Part shown: positions 26,744-35,911 of the stretch, piece by piece | Layout of the letters: each line of letters opens with the position of its first letter | How positions within the stretch are numbered: position 1 is the first letter of the stretch | Origin: Marseilla massiliensis | GTDB lineage: Bacteria; Bacteroidota; Bacteroidia; Bacteroidales; Bacteroidaceae | Direction of reading: 5' to 3' | Assembly: GCF_016899955.1 (NCBI RefSeq) | Contig: NZ_JACJJL010000014.1 | Span: forward strand, 1-64,000 | DNA: 64,000 nucleotides | The notes under the pieces: generated by a model | Databases searched by the model: none | Told to the model about the DNA's origin: nothing | The model's input: only the letters and a program-made list of their open reading frames with translations | Program-made: the position numbers and the translations under genes

Positions 26744-27781
26744 ATGATACTTGAAAAGATTGAGCAACTTCTAAACGAAGTGAAAGGCATCAGCGCCAGC
26801 AACGCTGGCGAAATAGAAGCACTGAGGCTGAAATACCTCAGCAAGAAAGGCGAAATCAATGCCTTAATGGCAGACTTCCGCAATGTGCCCGCCGACCAGA
26901 AGAAGGAAGTGGGCATGAAACTTAACGAACTCAAGCAAACAGCCACTGAGCGCATCAACGCCCTCAAAGAGCAGTTCAGCCAGGAAGACGGCCTGAACGA
27001 CGACGTAGACCTGACGCGCTCGCCCTATCCGATAAGCCTCGGCACACGCCATCCGCTTACAATCGTGACCAACGAGATTATCGACATATTCTCGCGAATG
27101 GGTTTCATCCTGGCCGACGGGCCCGAAGTGGAGGACGACCTGCACGTGTTCACCAAGATGAACTTTGCCGCCGACCACCCCGCTCGCGACATGCAAGACA
27201 CCTTTTTCGTTGAGCAGAACCCCAACGACGTAACGAAAAACATCATACTGCGAAGCCACACGAGCTCTGTGCAGGCACGTGTGATGGAGACCACCGAGCC
27301 CCCCATACGCGTGATATGCCCCGGGCGTGTTTACCGGAACGAGGCCATCACCGCCCGCGCCCACTGTTTCTTCCATCAGGTAGAAGGACTTTACATCGAC
27401 AAAAACGTTTCCTTCACCGACCTCAAGCAAGTGTTGCTGACGTTTGCGCGCGAGATGTTCGGGGCAGACACAAAGATACGCCTGCGCCCAAGCTACTTCC
27501 CGTTCACCGAGCCAAGCGCCGAGATGGACATATCGTGCCACATCTGCGGCGGCAAGGGATGCGGATTCTGCAAGCACACGGGATGGGTCGAGATACTCGG
27601 ATGCGGAATGGTAGACCCCAACGTGCTGGAACAGTGCGGCATCGACAGCAAGGTGTACAGCGGATACGCCTTCGGCATGGGAGTGGAGCGCGTCACCAAC
27701 CTGAAATATCAGGTGAGCGACCTGCGCATGTTCTCTGAGAACGACGTGCGATTCCTCAAAGAATTCGAATCGGCAAACTAA
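26744..27781 (+). CDS. pheS: Phenylalanyl-tRNA synthetase alpha subunit
   Basis: Catalytic subunit of the (alpha-beta)2 class II enzyme that charges tRNA-Phe. The N-terminal coiled coil (about 1-85) binds tRNA. Motif 2 is VICPGRVYRNE, the substrate-site EPSAEMDISC and GCGFCKHTGWVEILGCG stretches follow, and motif 3 is GYAFGMGVERV. The 345-residue length fits. pheT is not adjacent, as in many Bacteroidota. A strong terminator lies right after the stop. Confidence 0.96.
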   Translation: MILEKIEQLLNEVKGISASNAGEIEALRLKYLSKKGEINALMADFRNVPADQKKEVGMKLNELKQTATERINALKEQFSQEDGLNDDVDLTRSPYPISLGTRHPLTIVTNEIIDIFSRMGFILADGPEVEDDLHVFTKMNFAADHPARDMQDTFFVEQNPNDVTKNIILRSHTSSVQARVMETTEPPIRVICPGRVYRNEAITARAHCFFHQVEGLYIDKNVSFTDLKQVLLTFAREMFGADTKIRLRPSYFPFTEPSAEMDISCHICGGKGCGFCKHTGWVEILGCGMVDPNVLEQCGIDSKVYSGYAFGMGVERVTNLKYQVSDLRMFSENDVRFLKEFESAN

Positions 27782-27797
27782 ATTGCCGACACACAAA

Positions 27798-27849
27798 CGG
27801 GAGCGATGCGGAAGGCATGCCGGCAGTGCAGCCTTGCGTGTCGCTCCCG
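27798..27849 (+). terminator. pheS terminator
   Basis: The outer stem CGGGAGCGA/TCGCTCCCG (27798-27806 with 27841-27849) is extended inward by AAGGC/GCCTT, and is followed by ATTGTTTT. It lies between pheS and the MFS gene. Confidence 0.75.
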
Positions 27850-27878
27850 ATTGTTTTACACAACAAACAGACCAAGGC

Positions 27879-29132
27879 ATGAAACGAGACAAACTGTTCA
27901 CCCGAAGCTATATATGCATCCTTGCAGCCAACTTCCTGCTGTTCTTCGGTTTCTGGCTGCTCATACCTATACTGCCCTTCTACCTCCAGGAGAATTACCA
28001 CTGCCCGGAAGCCATGCTCGGCCTCATTTTGAGCTGCTATACGGTGAGCGGGCTGTGCATACGCCCCTTCTCAGGCTTCCTGATGGACAAGTTCCCGCGC
28101 AAGCCGATATACATACTGTGCTATTTCACGTGTGTCTGCATGTTCCTGGGCTACATGCTGGCAGCCACCCTGGCGTGGTTCGTCTTGCTCCGAGCACTCC
28201 ATGGTGTGGCGTTTGGCAGCGTCACCGTAGGCGGCAACACGCTCTGCGTCGACATAATGCCAAGCAGCAGGCGCGGCGAAGGGCTGGGATACTACGGCCT
28301 GACCAACAACACGGCCATGGCCCTGGGCCCAATGACGGGCCTGTTCATGCACAGCCACATCAGCTACACGGGCATTTTCCTCACAGCCATGATAGTAAGC
28401 TTGTGCGGACTGATGTGCGCATGCGCCGTCAAGGCACGCATGCCGGAGTCTATGCGCAAGCGCATGGAGGCTGAGAAATCGGGCGCCCCCTTGCCCGAAA
28501 GCATGTCGGCACCAAAGAGAAAGGTGTCGCTCGACCGCTTCATACTGCTGAAAGGCATACCCGTGAGCATATCGTTGCTGCTGCTGTCGATACCTTACGG
28601 CGCCACAACCAACTTTGTTGCCATGTATGCCGGCGAGATACACATAACTGCCCCGAGCGGTTTCTTCTTCACGCTCATGGCCATCGGCATGGGCGTGTCG
28701 CGCCTGTTTGCCGGCCGGCTGGTCGACAAAGGCTACATAACGCAGTGCATCCACTACGGATACTACCCTGTGATAGTGGCTTTCTTCTGCCTCGGCTCGT
28801 GCCGGTTCATGGCCATGGCCGACATGCCCCTGGCCACGGCAGTGTTCTTCACCGTGCCGGTGATGCTCGGCATTGGCTTCGGCGTGATGTTCCCGGCCAT
28901 GAACTCGCTATACGTCAACCTGGCCCCAAACAACCAGAGGGCCACTGCCACGAGCACATACCTCACCGCATGGGACGTAGGCATAGGCATCGGCATACTG
29001 TCGAGCGGATTCATCGCACATGCGTTCACGTTCTACATGGTCTACCTTTCGGGGGCTGTGCTATGCGTGATATCCATGGTTTTCTTCGTGAAAAAGGTAA
29101 CACCCCACTACAACATGAACAAACTTAGATAA
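27879..29132 (+). CDS. Major facilitator superfamily transporter
   Basis: A 417-residue inner-membrane transporter with about 12 hydrophobic segments. The loop between segments 2 and 3 reads GFLMDKFPRKPIY, close to the MFS signature. The first segment begins just after MKRDKLFTRSYI, so I chose the ATG at 27879. An in-frame ATG at 27783 would include the terminator sequence. The overall look is that of drug- or metabolite-efflux permeases, but no substrate can be assigned. The Nudix gene follows after 9 nt. Confidence 0.85.
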   Translation: MKRDKLFTRSYICILAANFLLFFGFWLLIPILPFYLQENYHCPEAMLGLILSCYTVSGLCIRPFSGFLMDKFPRKPIYILCYFTCVCMFLGYMLAATLAWFVLLRALHGVAFGSVTVGGNTLCVDIMPSSRRGEGLGYYGLTNNTAMALGPMTGLFMHSHISYTGIFLTAMIVSLCGLMCACAVKARMPESMRKRMEAEKSGAPLPESMSAPKRKVSLDRFILLKGIPVSISLLLLSIPYGATTNFVAMYAGEIHITAPSGFFFTLMAIGMGVSRLFAGRLVDKGYITQCIHYGYYPVIVAFFCLGSCRFMAMADMPLATAVFFTVPVMLGIGFGVMFPAMNSLYVNLAPNNQRATATSTYLTAWDVGIGIGILSSGFIAHAFTFYMVYLSGAVLCVISMVFFVKKVTPHYNMNKLR

Positions 29133-29141
29133 ACAACCGCT

Positions 29142-29585
29142 ATGAAAAGGGCAACAGAAATGAAGCACTCGCGCGTGGTGGCTGCCGTGGTGAAGCGCGG
29201 CGACCGCTACCTCTGTATGAGAAGGTGCAGGAGCAAGTATGCATACATATCTGAGAAATGGGAGTTTCCGGGCGGGAAGGTTGAGCCGGACGAATCAGAC
29301 CGCGATGCGCTGAGGCGCGAAATAAAGGAGGAAATGGATTGGGACGTTTGCGCAGGCGAGGCCTTGGCAACGGTTGAATACTCTTATCCCGACTTCAGTC
29401 TCACCCTGGTTGCCTACTTGTGTGAGGCCCCGGCCGACGACTCTTTCAAACTGCTTGAGCACACAGACTACTGCTGGCTGAAAGCCGACGAGATGCTGTC
29501 GCTCGACTGGACGGCTGCCGACGCCGAACTGATAAGGCTGGCATGGCCTGAAGTGGCGGCAGAGAGGCATGGCCAAAAGGCATGA
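29142..29585 (+). CDS. Nudix hydrolase (MutT-like)
   Basis: A 147-residue nucleoside-diphosphate-linked hydrolase. The Nudix box is GKVEPDESDRDALRREIKEE (G-x5-E-x7-REUxEE), preceded by KWEFPGG as in MutT-type 8-oxo-dGTP or (d)CTP pyrophosphohydrolases. Met7 is an alternative start. It begins 9 nt after the MFS gene and is probably cotranscribed with it. The exact substrate cannot be told. Confidence 0.88.
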   Translation: MKRATEMKHSRVVAAVVKRGDRYLCMRRCRSKYAYISEKWEFPGGKVEPDESDRDALRREIKEEMDWDVCAGEALATVEYSYPDFSLTLVAYLCEAPADDSFKLLEHTDYCWLKADEMLSLDWTAADAELIRLAWPEVAAERHGQKA

Positions 29586-29608
29586 AAATTAATTACAACA
29601 AGCCTCGT

Positions 29609-29662
29609 GAGAATCGCGTATTTGCCGATGCGGACAATGCCGGCGGCAAATACGCGATTCTC
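29609..29662 (+). terminator. Terminator after the MFS-Nudix operon
   Basis: A perfect 18-bp stem (GAGAATCGCGTATTTGCC, 29609-29626, with 29645-29662) has an 18-nt loop and lies 24 nt after the Nudix stop. It is followed by ATTTG rather than a long T tract. Confidence 0.7.
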
Positions 29663-29746
29663 ATTTGAAACAGACAACACGCTGATTTGCTTATCATTAC
29701 ACGCCGGGCGGGCCACATCGGCATCGCCAGTAGATGGATTCACTCT

Positions 29747-29856
29747 CACCATACGGCCCATTTCACCCCACCAAAGGGCACAAACAGCGATGCGAAAAGG
29801 GCCTTTTGACAACACAAAACAGCACATACCGCCCGGCCAAACGGCCCTTTCGGCTG
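29747..29856. repeat. 22-nt-period palindromic repeat array, copy 5
   Basis: Five units with cores at about 29754, 29776, 29799, 29820 and 29842 have spacings of 22, 23, 21 and 22 nt. The best unit is the last (AAACGGCCCTTTCGGC). The gap 29663-30120 has no gene otherwise. Confidence 0.63.
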
Positions 29857-30120
29857 CCAATCCACCGCCAAAGGCGTCTACGACCGTGGCCGAAACAGCC
29901 CTCACAACCATACTTACTGCCATTACGGCGCTATAGCGGAACATCACGGCGAGGCCTTTTCCGACCAAAAAGATTTACGCCGTAATCACCCATCCACCGG
30001 CCTGCCGCAACTCAGCCTAACGCCCTGCGGCCTACGACAACGCGCCTTCGACAATCAGCAGAGCATCGTTGTTTTTTATTTTATTAACCATAATAACCTC
30101 TACATTTTAACAAAATTCAG

Positions 30121-30128
30121 TAATTTTG
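30121..30128 (+). promoter_or_regulatory. Promoter abutting trmD
   Basis: TAATTTTG matches TAnnTTTG and ends 5 nt before the trmD ATG (30134). The mRNA would be leaderless or nearly so. No clear -33 box is seen. Confidence 0.5.
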
Positions 30129-30133
30129 TAGCC

Positions 30134-30808
30134 ATGAGAATAGACATTATCACCGTATTGCCCGAGATGCTCGAGGGCTTTGTCAACGAATCGATACTGG
30201 CACGGGCCCAGAAAAAAGGCCTTGCCGAAATACACCTCCACAACCTTCGCGACTATACCACCGACAAATGGCGCCGCGTGGACGACTATCCCTATGGCGG
30301 CTTCGCCGGAATGGTGATGCAGTGCGAGCCAATCGACCGGGCCATCTCAGCCCTGAAGGCCGAGCGTAACTACGACGAAGTGATATTCACCTCGCCCGAC
30401 GGCGAGCAGTTCAACCAGCACGTGGCCAACGACTTGTCGATGCTGGAGAACATAATCATACTCTGCGGCCACTACAAAGGCATAGACCAGCGTGTGCGCG
30501 ACCACCTGATAACGCGCGAGATAAGCATCGGCGACTATGTGCTCACGGGCGGCGAACTGGCCGCGGCGGTCATGGCCGACGCCATCGTGCGCGTGGTGCC
30601 GGGGGTGATCGGCGACGAGCAGAGCGCCCTGTCCGACTGTTTCCAAGACGATATGCTCTCTGCACCCATCTACACACGGCCGGCCGACTACAAGGGATGG
30701 AAGGTGCCCGACATTCTGTTGAGCGGAAACGAGGCCAAGATAAAGGAATGGGAGATGGACCAGGCAATGGAACGGACACGCCGCCTGCGCCCCGACCTTC
30801 TCAAATAA
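30134..30808 (+). CDS. trmD: tRNA (guanine-N1)-methyltransferase
   Basis: SPOUT methyltransferase that makes m1G37 in tRNAs, preventing +1 frameshifting. The N-terminus [21 protein letters not shown] and [17 protein letters not shown] are diagnostic. The trefoil-knot SAM site is [14 protein letters not shown] and [15 protein letters not shown]. The length of 224 is normal. It is not in the usual rpsP-rimM-trmD-rplS operon but stands on its own in this window. Confidence 0.96.
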   Translation: MRIDIITVLPEMLEGFVNESILARAQKKGLAEIHLHNLRDYTTDKWRRVDDYPYGGFAGMVMQCEPIDRAISALKAERNYDEVIFTSPDGEQFNQHVANDLSMLENIIILCGHYKGIDQRVRDHLITREISIGDYVLTGGELAAAVMADAIVRVVPGVIGDEQSALSDCFQDDMLSAPIYTRPADYKGWKVPDILLSGNEAKIKEWEMDQAMERTRRLRPDLLK

Positions 30809-30938
30809 AGCCGGCACAGCATGGCGACAGCATACGCAAAGAAAACCTAAAAACGGCTTTGCCGATGTGGGCAAAAGGGCTTGCCACGACTGCAAAAGCC
30901 AGAATCAAGACCAAAGCCCTGACCAAAACCATACTTAC

Positions 30939-31499
30939 ATGAATGGAATAACGTATCTGCCACAACTCACGCTCACTGAGGCATTGGAGGAGGCATGGAG
31001 CAAAATTGTACAAGTAAAAGGTCGCTCACGCCGGTCTGAATTCTGGTGGACATACCTTATACTGGCAATTATCAAGATGATATGCATGTTTATCCCCATT
31101 ATCGGCAGCATAATACCATTGGCGATAAACGCCGCCACGATACCGCTCGTATTCAGAAGGCTGCACGACACCGGCCGCAGCGGATGGTGGTTGGGTGGCT
31201 ACATCATCCTGAGTGTCATCTTCGTTATCGTATTCCTGTCATGGCTTTACTACATGATACAAGGCAACGACTTCACCACAGCCGTGCAAGACTCCGAGTT
31301 TGCCACCCTGCTATTGAGGACACTACTCAACCCCACGCTAATCACAATCGGCGCGCTCATGTTCGCATACGGAATAATAATGCTCATATTCCTCTGCCAA
31401 GACAGCCAGATTCACGACAACAAATACGGCCCGTCGCCCAAATACAAGGTAGAAGAGCCGGAAGAAAACATACCGGAATACGTTCCCGAATGGAAGTAA
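30939..31499 (+). CDS. DUF805 membrane protein
   Basis: A 186-residue inner-membrane protein. RSRRSEFWW followed by a membrane segment, and RRLHDTGRSGWW before the next segment, are the DUF805 (YhaH family) signatures. Four hydrophobic segments are visible, and the C-terminus is acidic and proline-rich. I start at 30939 (MNGITYLPQLTLTEAL). An ATG at 30867 would add 24 polar residues unlike the family. It ends 3 nt from the convergent patatin gene. The function of the family is not known. Confidence 0.83.
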   Translation: MNGITYLPQLTLTEALEEAWSKIVQVKGRSRRSEFWWTYLILAIIKMICMFIPIIGSIIPLAINAATIPLVFRRLHDTGRSGWWLGGYIILSVIFVIVFLSWLYYMIQGNDFTTAVQDSEFATLLLRTLLNPTLITIGALMFAYGIIMLIFLCQDSQIHDNKYGPSPKYKVEEPEENIPEYVPEWK

Positions 31500-31502
31500 G
31501 AC

Positions 31503-32351
31503 TCAGGCAAACTCCCGTTCGCAGAACTCCTCACCCAACCGGAAGCCTTCTTCATAGAGGGCTTCCAGTTTTTTAATATCCTTCTCTATACGTCCCACCT
31601 CCATGGGTCTCTGCGGGCGTATGCACACGATGGAGCCCTCGTCTTCCATCCTCTCCACCATCTCCAACTGTGCGTTGTATGCCTCGATGCGGTGGCTCAA
31701 AGCCACACGCAGGCGGGGATAGTTGCGGTAGATGAACCTCGGTATCTTGCGGTCGCGCCCGTTGTTGCGGAAGCCCCGGTTGCGCGTGGCCACCACCACG
31801 TTCTTCCTGAAGCCCATATCCACTGCCCTCATCACCGGAATGCTGTCTATTATGCCCCCGTCGAGCATCGGCACACCGTCAACATCCACTATCTTGCTCA
31901 CATAAGGCAGGCTGCTGCTCGCCCTGACGATGTCGATCAGCCTCTTGCGGTCGCCGGAACGCTCGCTCAGATATTCCGACTTGCCGGTCAGGCAGTTGGT
32001 CGTCACCATTTCAAACGTGGCCGGATTGCTGAAATAAGTGTCATAATCGTAAGGCACAATCTCATTGGGAAAACGCTCGTAAAGCAGTTCCGGGTCAAAG
32101 ATGCTGCCCTGGGTGAACAGGTGGCGCAGCCCTATGTAATCGTACTTGGCAAGCATGTCTATGTTTGAAATGCGCGCCCGACGGGGCTGTCGGCTCATGT
32201 ACGACAAGCCGTTGCACGCCCCTGCCGAAACAGCCACAACGTAATTGAAATACAACTCGTGCTTCATAAAAGCATCAAGCACACCACTGGTAAAGACACC
32301 CCTCATGCCTCCACCCTCAAGTACAAGCCCCGTATTCCTAATGATTTGCAT
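31503..32351 (-). CDS. Patatin-like phospholipase
   Basis: A 282-residue putative lipid acyl hydrolase with a Ser-Asp dyad. The oxyanion motif is GLVLEGGGMRGVF, the nucleophile elbow is VSAGA (relatives often have GxSxG; the first Gly is Ala here), and the catalytic Asp is in PMLDGGIIDSIP. There is no signal peptide, so it is probably cytoplasmic. It is transcribed divergently from aminopeptidase P and convergently with the DUF805 gene. Confidence 0.88.
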   Translation of the reverse strand: MQIIRNTGLVLEGGGMRGVFTSGVLDAFMKHELYFNYVVAVSAGACNGLSYMSRQPRRARISNIDMLAKYDYIGLRHLFTQGSIFDPELLYERFPNEIVPYDYDTYFSNPATFEMVTTNCLTGKSEYLSERSGDRKRLIDIVRASSSLPYVSKIVDVDGVPMLDGGIIDSIPVMRAVDMGFRKNVVVATRNRGFRNNGRDRKIPRFIYRNYPRLRVALSHRIEAYNAQLEMVERMEDEGSIVCIRPQRPMEVGRIEKDIKKLEALYEEGFRLGEEFCEREFA

Positions 32352-32383
32352 AGATATGTTTACCTTAAATACAATTTTTTATG

Positions 32384-32422
32384 CAAAGATACTTCTTTTC
32401 TATAAATAATTGTGTACCTTTG
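32384..32422. promoter_or_regulatory. Back-to-back promoters for patatin and aminopeptidase P
   Basis: On the minus strand TATCTTTG (32391-32384) faces the patatin gene, with a leader of about 25-30 nt. On the plus strand TACCTTTG (32415-32422) faces the aminopeptidase gene, with a leader of about 35-40 nt. The two boxes are 23 nt apart, so their -33 regions overlap and the two polymerases should compete. Confidence 0.6.
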
Positions 32423-32462
32423 CATTAATAATGCAATACAAACAACAAAATTAAACAAAGCT

Positions 32463-33854
32463 ATGTTTGGCAAAGAAACTTACATTAGGCGCCGAGCCGA
32501 GCTTAAAAAGCTGGTCGGAAATGGTGTGATTCTATTGTTTGGCAACAATGAAGCACCCGCCAACTACCCTGCCAACGCCTATTCACCTTTCAGGCAAGAC
32601 TCATCGTTTCTTTACTTCTTCGGGCAACACCGAGACGGACTTGTCGGCGTAATCGACGTTGACAACGACACGGAGACTCTCATTGGCGATGACATTGACA
32701 TTGAGGACATCGTGTGGTTTGGCTCCGTCGATAGTGTAAGCAACTTGGCCTCGCAAGTCGGGGTTGCCAAATCCGGCCCCATGAAGGAGCTGAAAAGCAT
32801 TTGCAACGAGGCACTACGGCTGCACAGGAAAGTGCATTTCCTGCCACCATACCGCTTCGACACCATGATACAAATAATGGACCTGCTCGGCACCCACCCC
32901 AGTCAGCAGAGGGAAGCAGCATCGTTGGAGCTCATCAAGGCTGTCGTCAAGATGCGCTCAACGAAAGAAGCCCAAGAGGTGGAAGCCATAGAGCGGGCAT
33001 GCGAAGTGGGCTACCAGATGCACACCAAGGCCATGCTCACGGCCAAGCCCGGCGTTACCGAACGGTTCGTTGGCGGCATAGTGGACGGCACGGCCAGGTC
33101 GCTGGCATCCAAGGTGAGCTTCGCAACCATCTTCAGCCAGCACGGCGAGATAATGCACGGATGCCCTTCGGCAGCGCCGCTCGAAGCCGGACGCCTCGCG
33201 CTATGCGACGCCGGATGCGAGCTCGACGACTATTGCTCTGACCACACGCGCACATATCCCGTGACCGGCAAGTTCACCCAACGGCAGCTCGACATATACA
33301 AGATTGTGGAAGAGTGCCACGATTACGCGCTCAAGGTGGCAAGGCCCGGGGTCAGATGGTATGATGTGCACATGGACATCTGCCGCCTCATGACCGAAAG
33401 GCTCAAGGAATTAGGGCTCATGAAGGGCGACACCGAAGAGGCAGTAAGGGCCGGTGCCCACGCCATGTTCCTGCCCCACGGCCTCGGCCACATGATGGGC
33501 ATGGACGTACACGACATGGAGGGGCTCGGACAACAGTACGTTGGCTTCGACGAAGAGACGCAACCCTCGACGCAATTTGGCACCAACTGCCTGCGGCTAG
33601 GCCGCCGCCTGGAAGAGAACTTTGTCGTGACAGACGAGCCCGGCATCTATTTCATACCCGCGTTGATAGACGACTGGCGCTCGAAAGGCCATTGCGAGGA
33701 ATACCTCAACTTCGAACTGCTCGACACTTACAAGGATTTCGGAGGCATACGAATAGAAGACGACCTGCTCATAACCAAGGACGGATGCCGCTTCCTGGGC
33801 AAGAACAGGATACCATACCATCCTGCCGATGTAGAAGAGTTCATGGCAAAGTGA
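32463..33854 (+). CDS. pepP: Xaa-Pro aminopeptidase (aminopeptidase P family)
   Basis: Cleaves the N-terminal residue next to proline. The N-terminal AMP-N domain (about 1-170) has the family's YPANAYSPFRQDSSFLYFFG. The C-terminal pita-bread domain carries the two-metal site: DAGCELDDYCSDHTRTYP with both aspartates, LPHGLGHMMGMDVHD with the metal histidine, VVTDEPGIYF with a glutamate and GIRIEDDLLI with the last one. I start at 32463 (463 residues, MFGKETYIRRRAEL), downstream of the promoter box. An ATG at 32412 would overlap that box. The C1 peptidase gene follows 50 nt later. Confidence 0.93.
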   Translation: MFGKETYIRRRAELKKLVGNGVILLFGNNEAPANYPANAYSPFRQDSSFLYFFGQHRDGLVGVIDVDNDTETLIGDDIDIEDIVWFGSVDSVSNLASQVGVAKSGPMKELKSICNEALRLHRKVHFLPPYRFDTMIQIMDLLGTHPSQQREAASLELIKAVVKMRSTKEAQEVEAIERACEVGYQMHTKAMLTAKPGVTERFVGGIVDGTARSLASKVSFATIFSQHGEIMHGCPSAAPLEAGRLALCDAGCELDDYCSDHTRTYPVTGKFTQRQLDIYKIVEECHDYALKVARPGVRWYDVHMDICRLMTERLKELGLMKGDTEEAVRAGAHAMFLPHGLGHMMGMDVHDMEGLGQQYVGFDEETQPSTQFGTNCLRLGRRLEENFVVTDEPGIYFIPALIDDWRSKGHCEEYLNFELLDTYKDFGGIRIEDDLLITKDGCRFLGKNRIPYHPADVEEFMAK

Positions 33855-33904
33855 AGCCACAAGTGACAGACAGACCAGAAATTAAATCACAACATCAACA
33901 TCAC

Positions 33905-35107
33905 ATGAAGCATTTATTGACCTTAGCGCTTGCTGCCGTGGTTGTAGCGGGCGCACACGCAGAGGAAAAGAAAGACTCTGTGAACAAGAACAAACCGGTG
34001 TTCACCGTTGTTAAAGAGAACAAAATAACCAGTATCAAGGACCAAAGCCGCAGCGGCACGTGCTGGGCTTACTCCACGCTGTCGTTCTTCGAGAGCGAGA
34101 TTCTGAGGAATACAGGCAAGACATACGACCTGTGCGAGAACTTCGTGGCAAGCAAGACTTACATGGACAGGGCCATCGCCGCTGTCAGAATGCACGGAGA
34201 CATATCGTTCTCACAGGGCGGTTCGTCGTATGACCCGCTCTACTGCGCCATCAACTACGGCCTCTGCCCCGAGAACGCAATGCCCGCCCCGGGCACGCCA
34301 CAGGGCGATTCGCTCAACAACTTCAACGAGTTTTTCAGCGTAATGACCCCTTACGTTGAAGGAATTGCCAAGAGCAACGCCAAGAAACTGACCCCGGCGT
34401 GGAAGAAGGGACTGCAAGGCATACTCGATGCTTACCTTGGCGAATGCCCGAAAGAGTTTACTTACGAGGGCAAAAAGTACACACCGCAGTCGTTCGCGCA
34501 GAGTCTCGGCCTCAATTGGGACGACTATGTAAGCATTAGCAGCTTCACACACCACCCCTTCTGGAAGACTTTCGTGGTAGAGGTGCAGGACAACTGGCGC
34601 TGGAAGCCCAGCTACAACGTACCGATGGACGACATGATGCGCATCATTGACAACGCAATCAACGAAGGATACACCATCATGTGGGGTGGCGACGTGTCGG
34701 AAGACGGATTCACACGCAAGGGCCTCGGCATTGCTTACGACACAAAGAAAGTGCAAAACATGGCCGGCAGCGACGCTGCAAGATGGCTTAAGCTGACCAC
34801 GGCACAGAAGAACGAGAAGTTCGACTCGCTCGGTGTAAACGCCCCCGAGATTGTTCCGACACAGGAAATGCGCCAGCAGGCTTACGACAACTGGGAGACC
34901 ACCGACGACCACGGCATGCACATCTACGGCATTGCAAAGGACCAGAACGGCAAGGAATACTATATGGTGAAAAACTCTTGGGGAGAATTCGGCGACTACA
35001 AAGGCACATGGTACATGACCAAGGCATTTGTTGCCTACAAGACCATGGACTTCATGGTAAACAAGAACGCCATACCTAAAGACATACGCAAGAAGCTCGG
35101 AATCTGA
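33905..35107 (+). CDS. Secreted C1-family cysteine peptidase (bleomycin hydrolase-like)
   Basis: A 400-residue papain-superfamily peptidase with a signal peptide (MKHLLTLALAAVVVAGAHA). The catalytic cysteine is in DQSRSGTCWAYSTLSF; the histidine is in DDHGMHIYGIA and the asparagine in YMVKNSWGEFG. The large insert and overall length match aminopeptidase C/bleomycin hydrolase relatives, but with an export signal, as is common in Bacteroidales. I chose the start at 33905 because the signal peptide begins there. It may act with the upstream aminopeptidase P in peptide use. A strong terminator follows. Confidence 0.92.
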   Translation: MKHLLTLALAAVVVAGAHAEEKKDSVNKNKPVFTVVKENKITSIKDQSRSGTCWAYSTLSFFESEILRNTGKTYDLCENFVASKTYMDRAIAAVRMHGDISFSQGGSSYDPLYCAINYGLCPENAMPAPGTPQGDSLNNFNEFFSVMTPYVEGIAKSNAKKLTPAWKKGLQGILDAYLGECPKEFTYEGKKYTPQSFAQSLGLNWDDYVSISSFTHHPFWKTFVVEVQDNWRWKPSYNVPMDDMMRIIDNAINEGYTIMWGGDVSEDGFTRKGLGIAYDTKKVQNMAGSDAARWLKLTTAQKNEKFDSLGVNAPEIVPTQEMRQQAYDNWETTDDHGMHIYGIAKDQNGKEYYMVKNSWGEFGDYKGTWYMTKAFVAYKTMDFMVNKNAIPKDIRKKLGI

Positions 35108-35130
35108 AACGATGCCGTGCAATGATGCAC

Positions 35131-35176
35131 AAGCCCCGCAACGATGCACCAACGCTCGTTGCGGGGCTTTTCGTTT
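35131..35176 (+). terminator. Rho-independent terminator after the C1 peptidase
   Basis: A perfect 14-bp stem (AAGCCCCGCAACGA, 35131-35144, with 35156-35169) is followed by TTCGTTTT. It lies 24 nt after the stop. Confidence 0.85.
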
Positions 35177-35471
35177 TGCCGGCAGCAGCATGCAAGATGG
35201 CGGCCCACCAATGGCGTGAGGCCATGCCGGCTGGCTGACAGAACTTACCGGCAAGGGCATAACACAGCCCAATGACTGGCAGACATTGGCATAAAGCATT
35301 GGCATAGCGCCAACACGGCAGGCAAATCGAGGCATCATGGCCTACGTCCGAAGCACTTCGGGCTACCGTACAGCAAGGTTCTGCTGGCAACATGCAACAC
35401 TGCCGGCATACACATCGTGTAAAACAATATCCAGACATTAGCGACGCCCAGCAACACCCTGGCCGGCAGCG

Positions 35472-35562
35472 GGTTACAAAACGGCCTGTTTTACATTGCA
35501 AAACGGGGCATGTCACACCACCAAACGGCCCGTTTTCAAATGCAGTACAGGCCGTATGGGCG
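35472..35562. repeat. 22-nt-period palindromic repeat array, copy 6
   Basis: Four units with cores ACGG, ACGG, ACGG and ACAGG at 35481, 35503, 35525 and 35547 are exactly 22 nt apart. Units include AAAACGGCCTGTTTTACA and AAACGGCCCGTTTTCAAA. The rest of the 35177-35726 gap has no gene I can support. Confidence 0.72.
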
Positions 35563-35726
35563 CCACGAACACAATATCCGGAAGCGCAACTAACATATTG
35601 TAAAAAAACATTATCAAAGGAAACACACGGGCATCATCACTACCATAAGCAATGATTCTGAAAGAAAATAATGGCAGACTGGTGTATTTTTAATTTAAAA
35701 CCTGACTGACTGATAGAATTATTCAC

Positions 35727-35734
35727 TATCTTTG
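35727..35734 (+). promoter_or_regulatory. Promoter -7 box of the PL11 lyase gene
   Basis: TATCTTTG is an exact TAnnTTTG box. The leader to the lyase ATG is long, about 170 nt, so post-transcriptional control is possible, but I see no riboswitch-like fold. Confidence 0.5.
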
Positions 35735-35911
35735 CACAAGCAAAAGCTACAATCGGGAATGCTCAAGCAAACTTGCAATCCGCCCGCTTGCGCCATATTT
35801 ACATCGGTAAACGAAACACACCTATGCACTGCGTGAATGGTACAAAAGCACAAGCAGGAGACGGGCCAAGAAAGAAACTCAACCTGAAACAAAACAAAAA
35901 CAAAAGAATCG

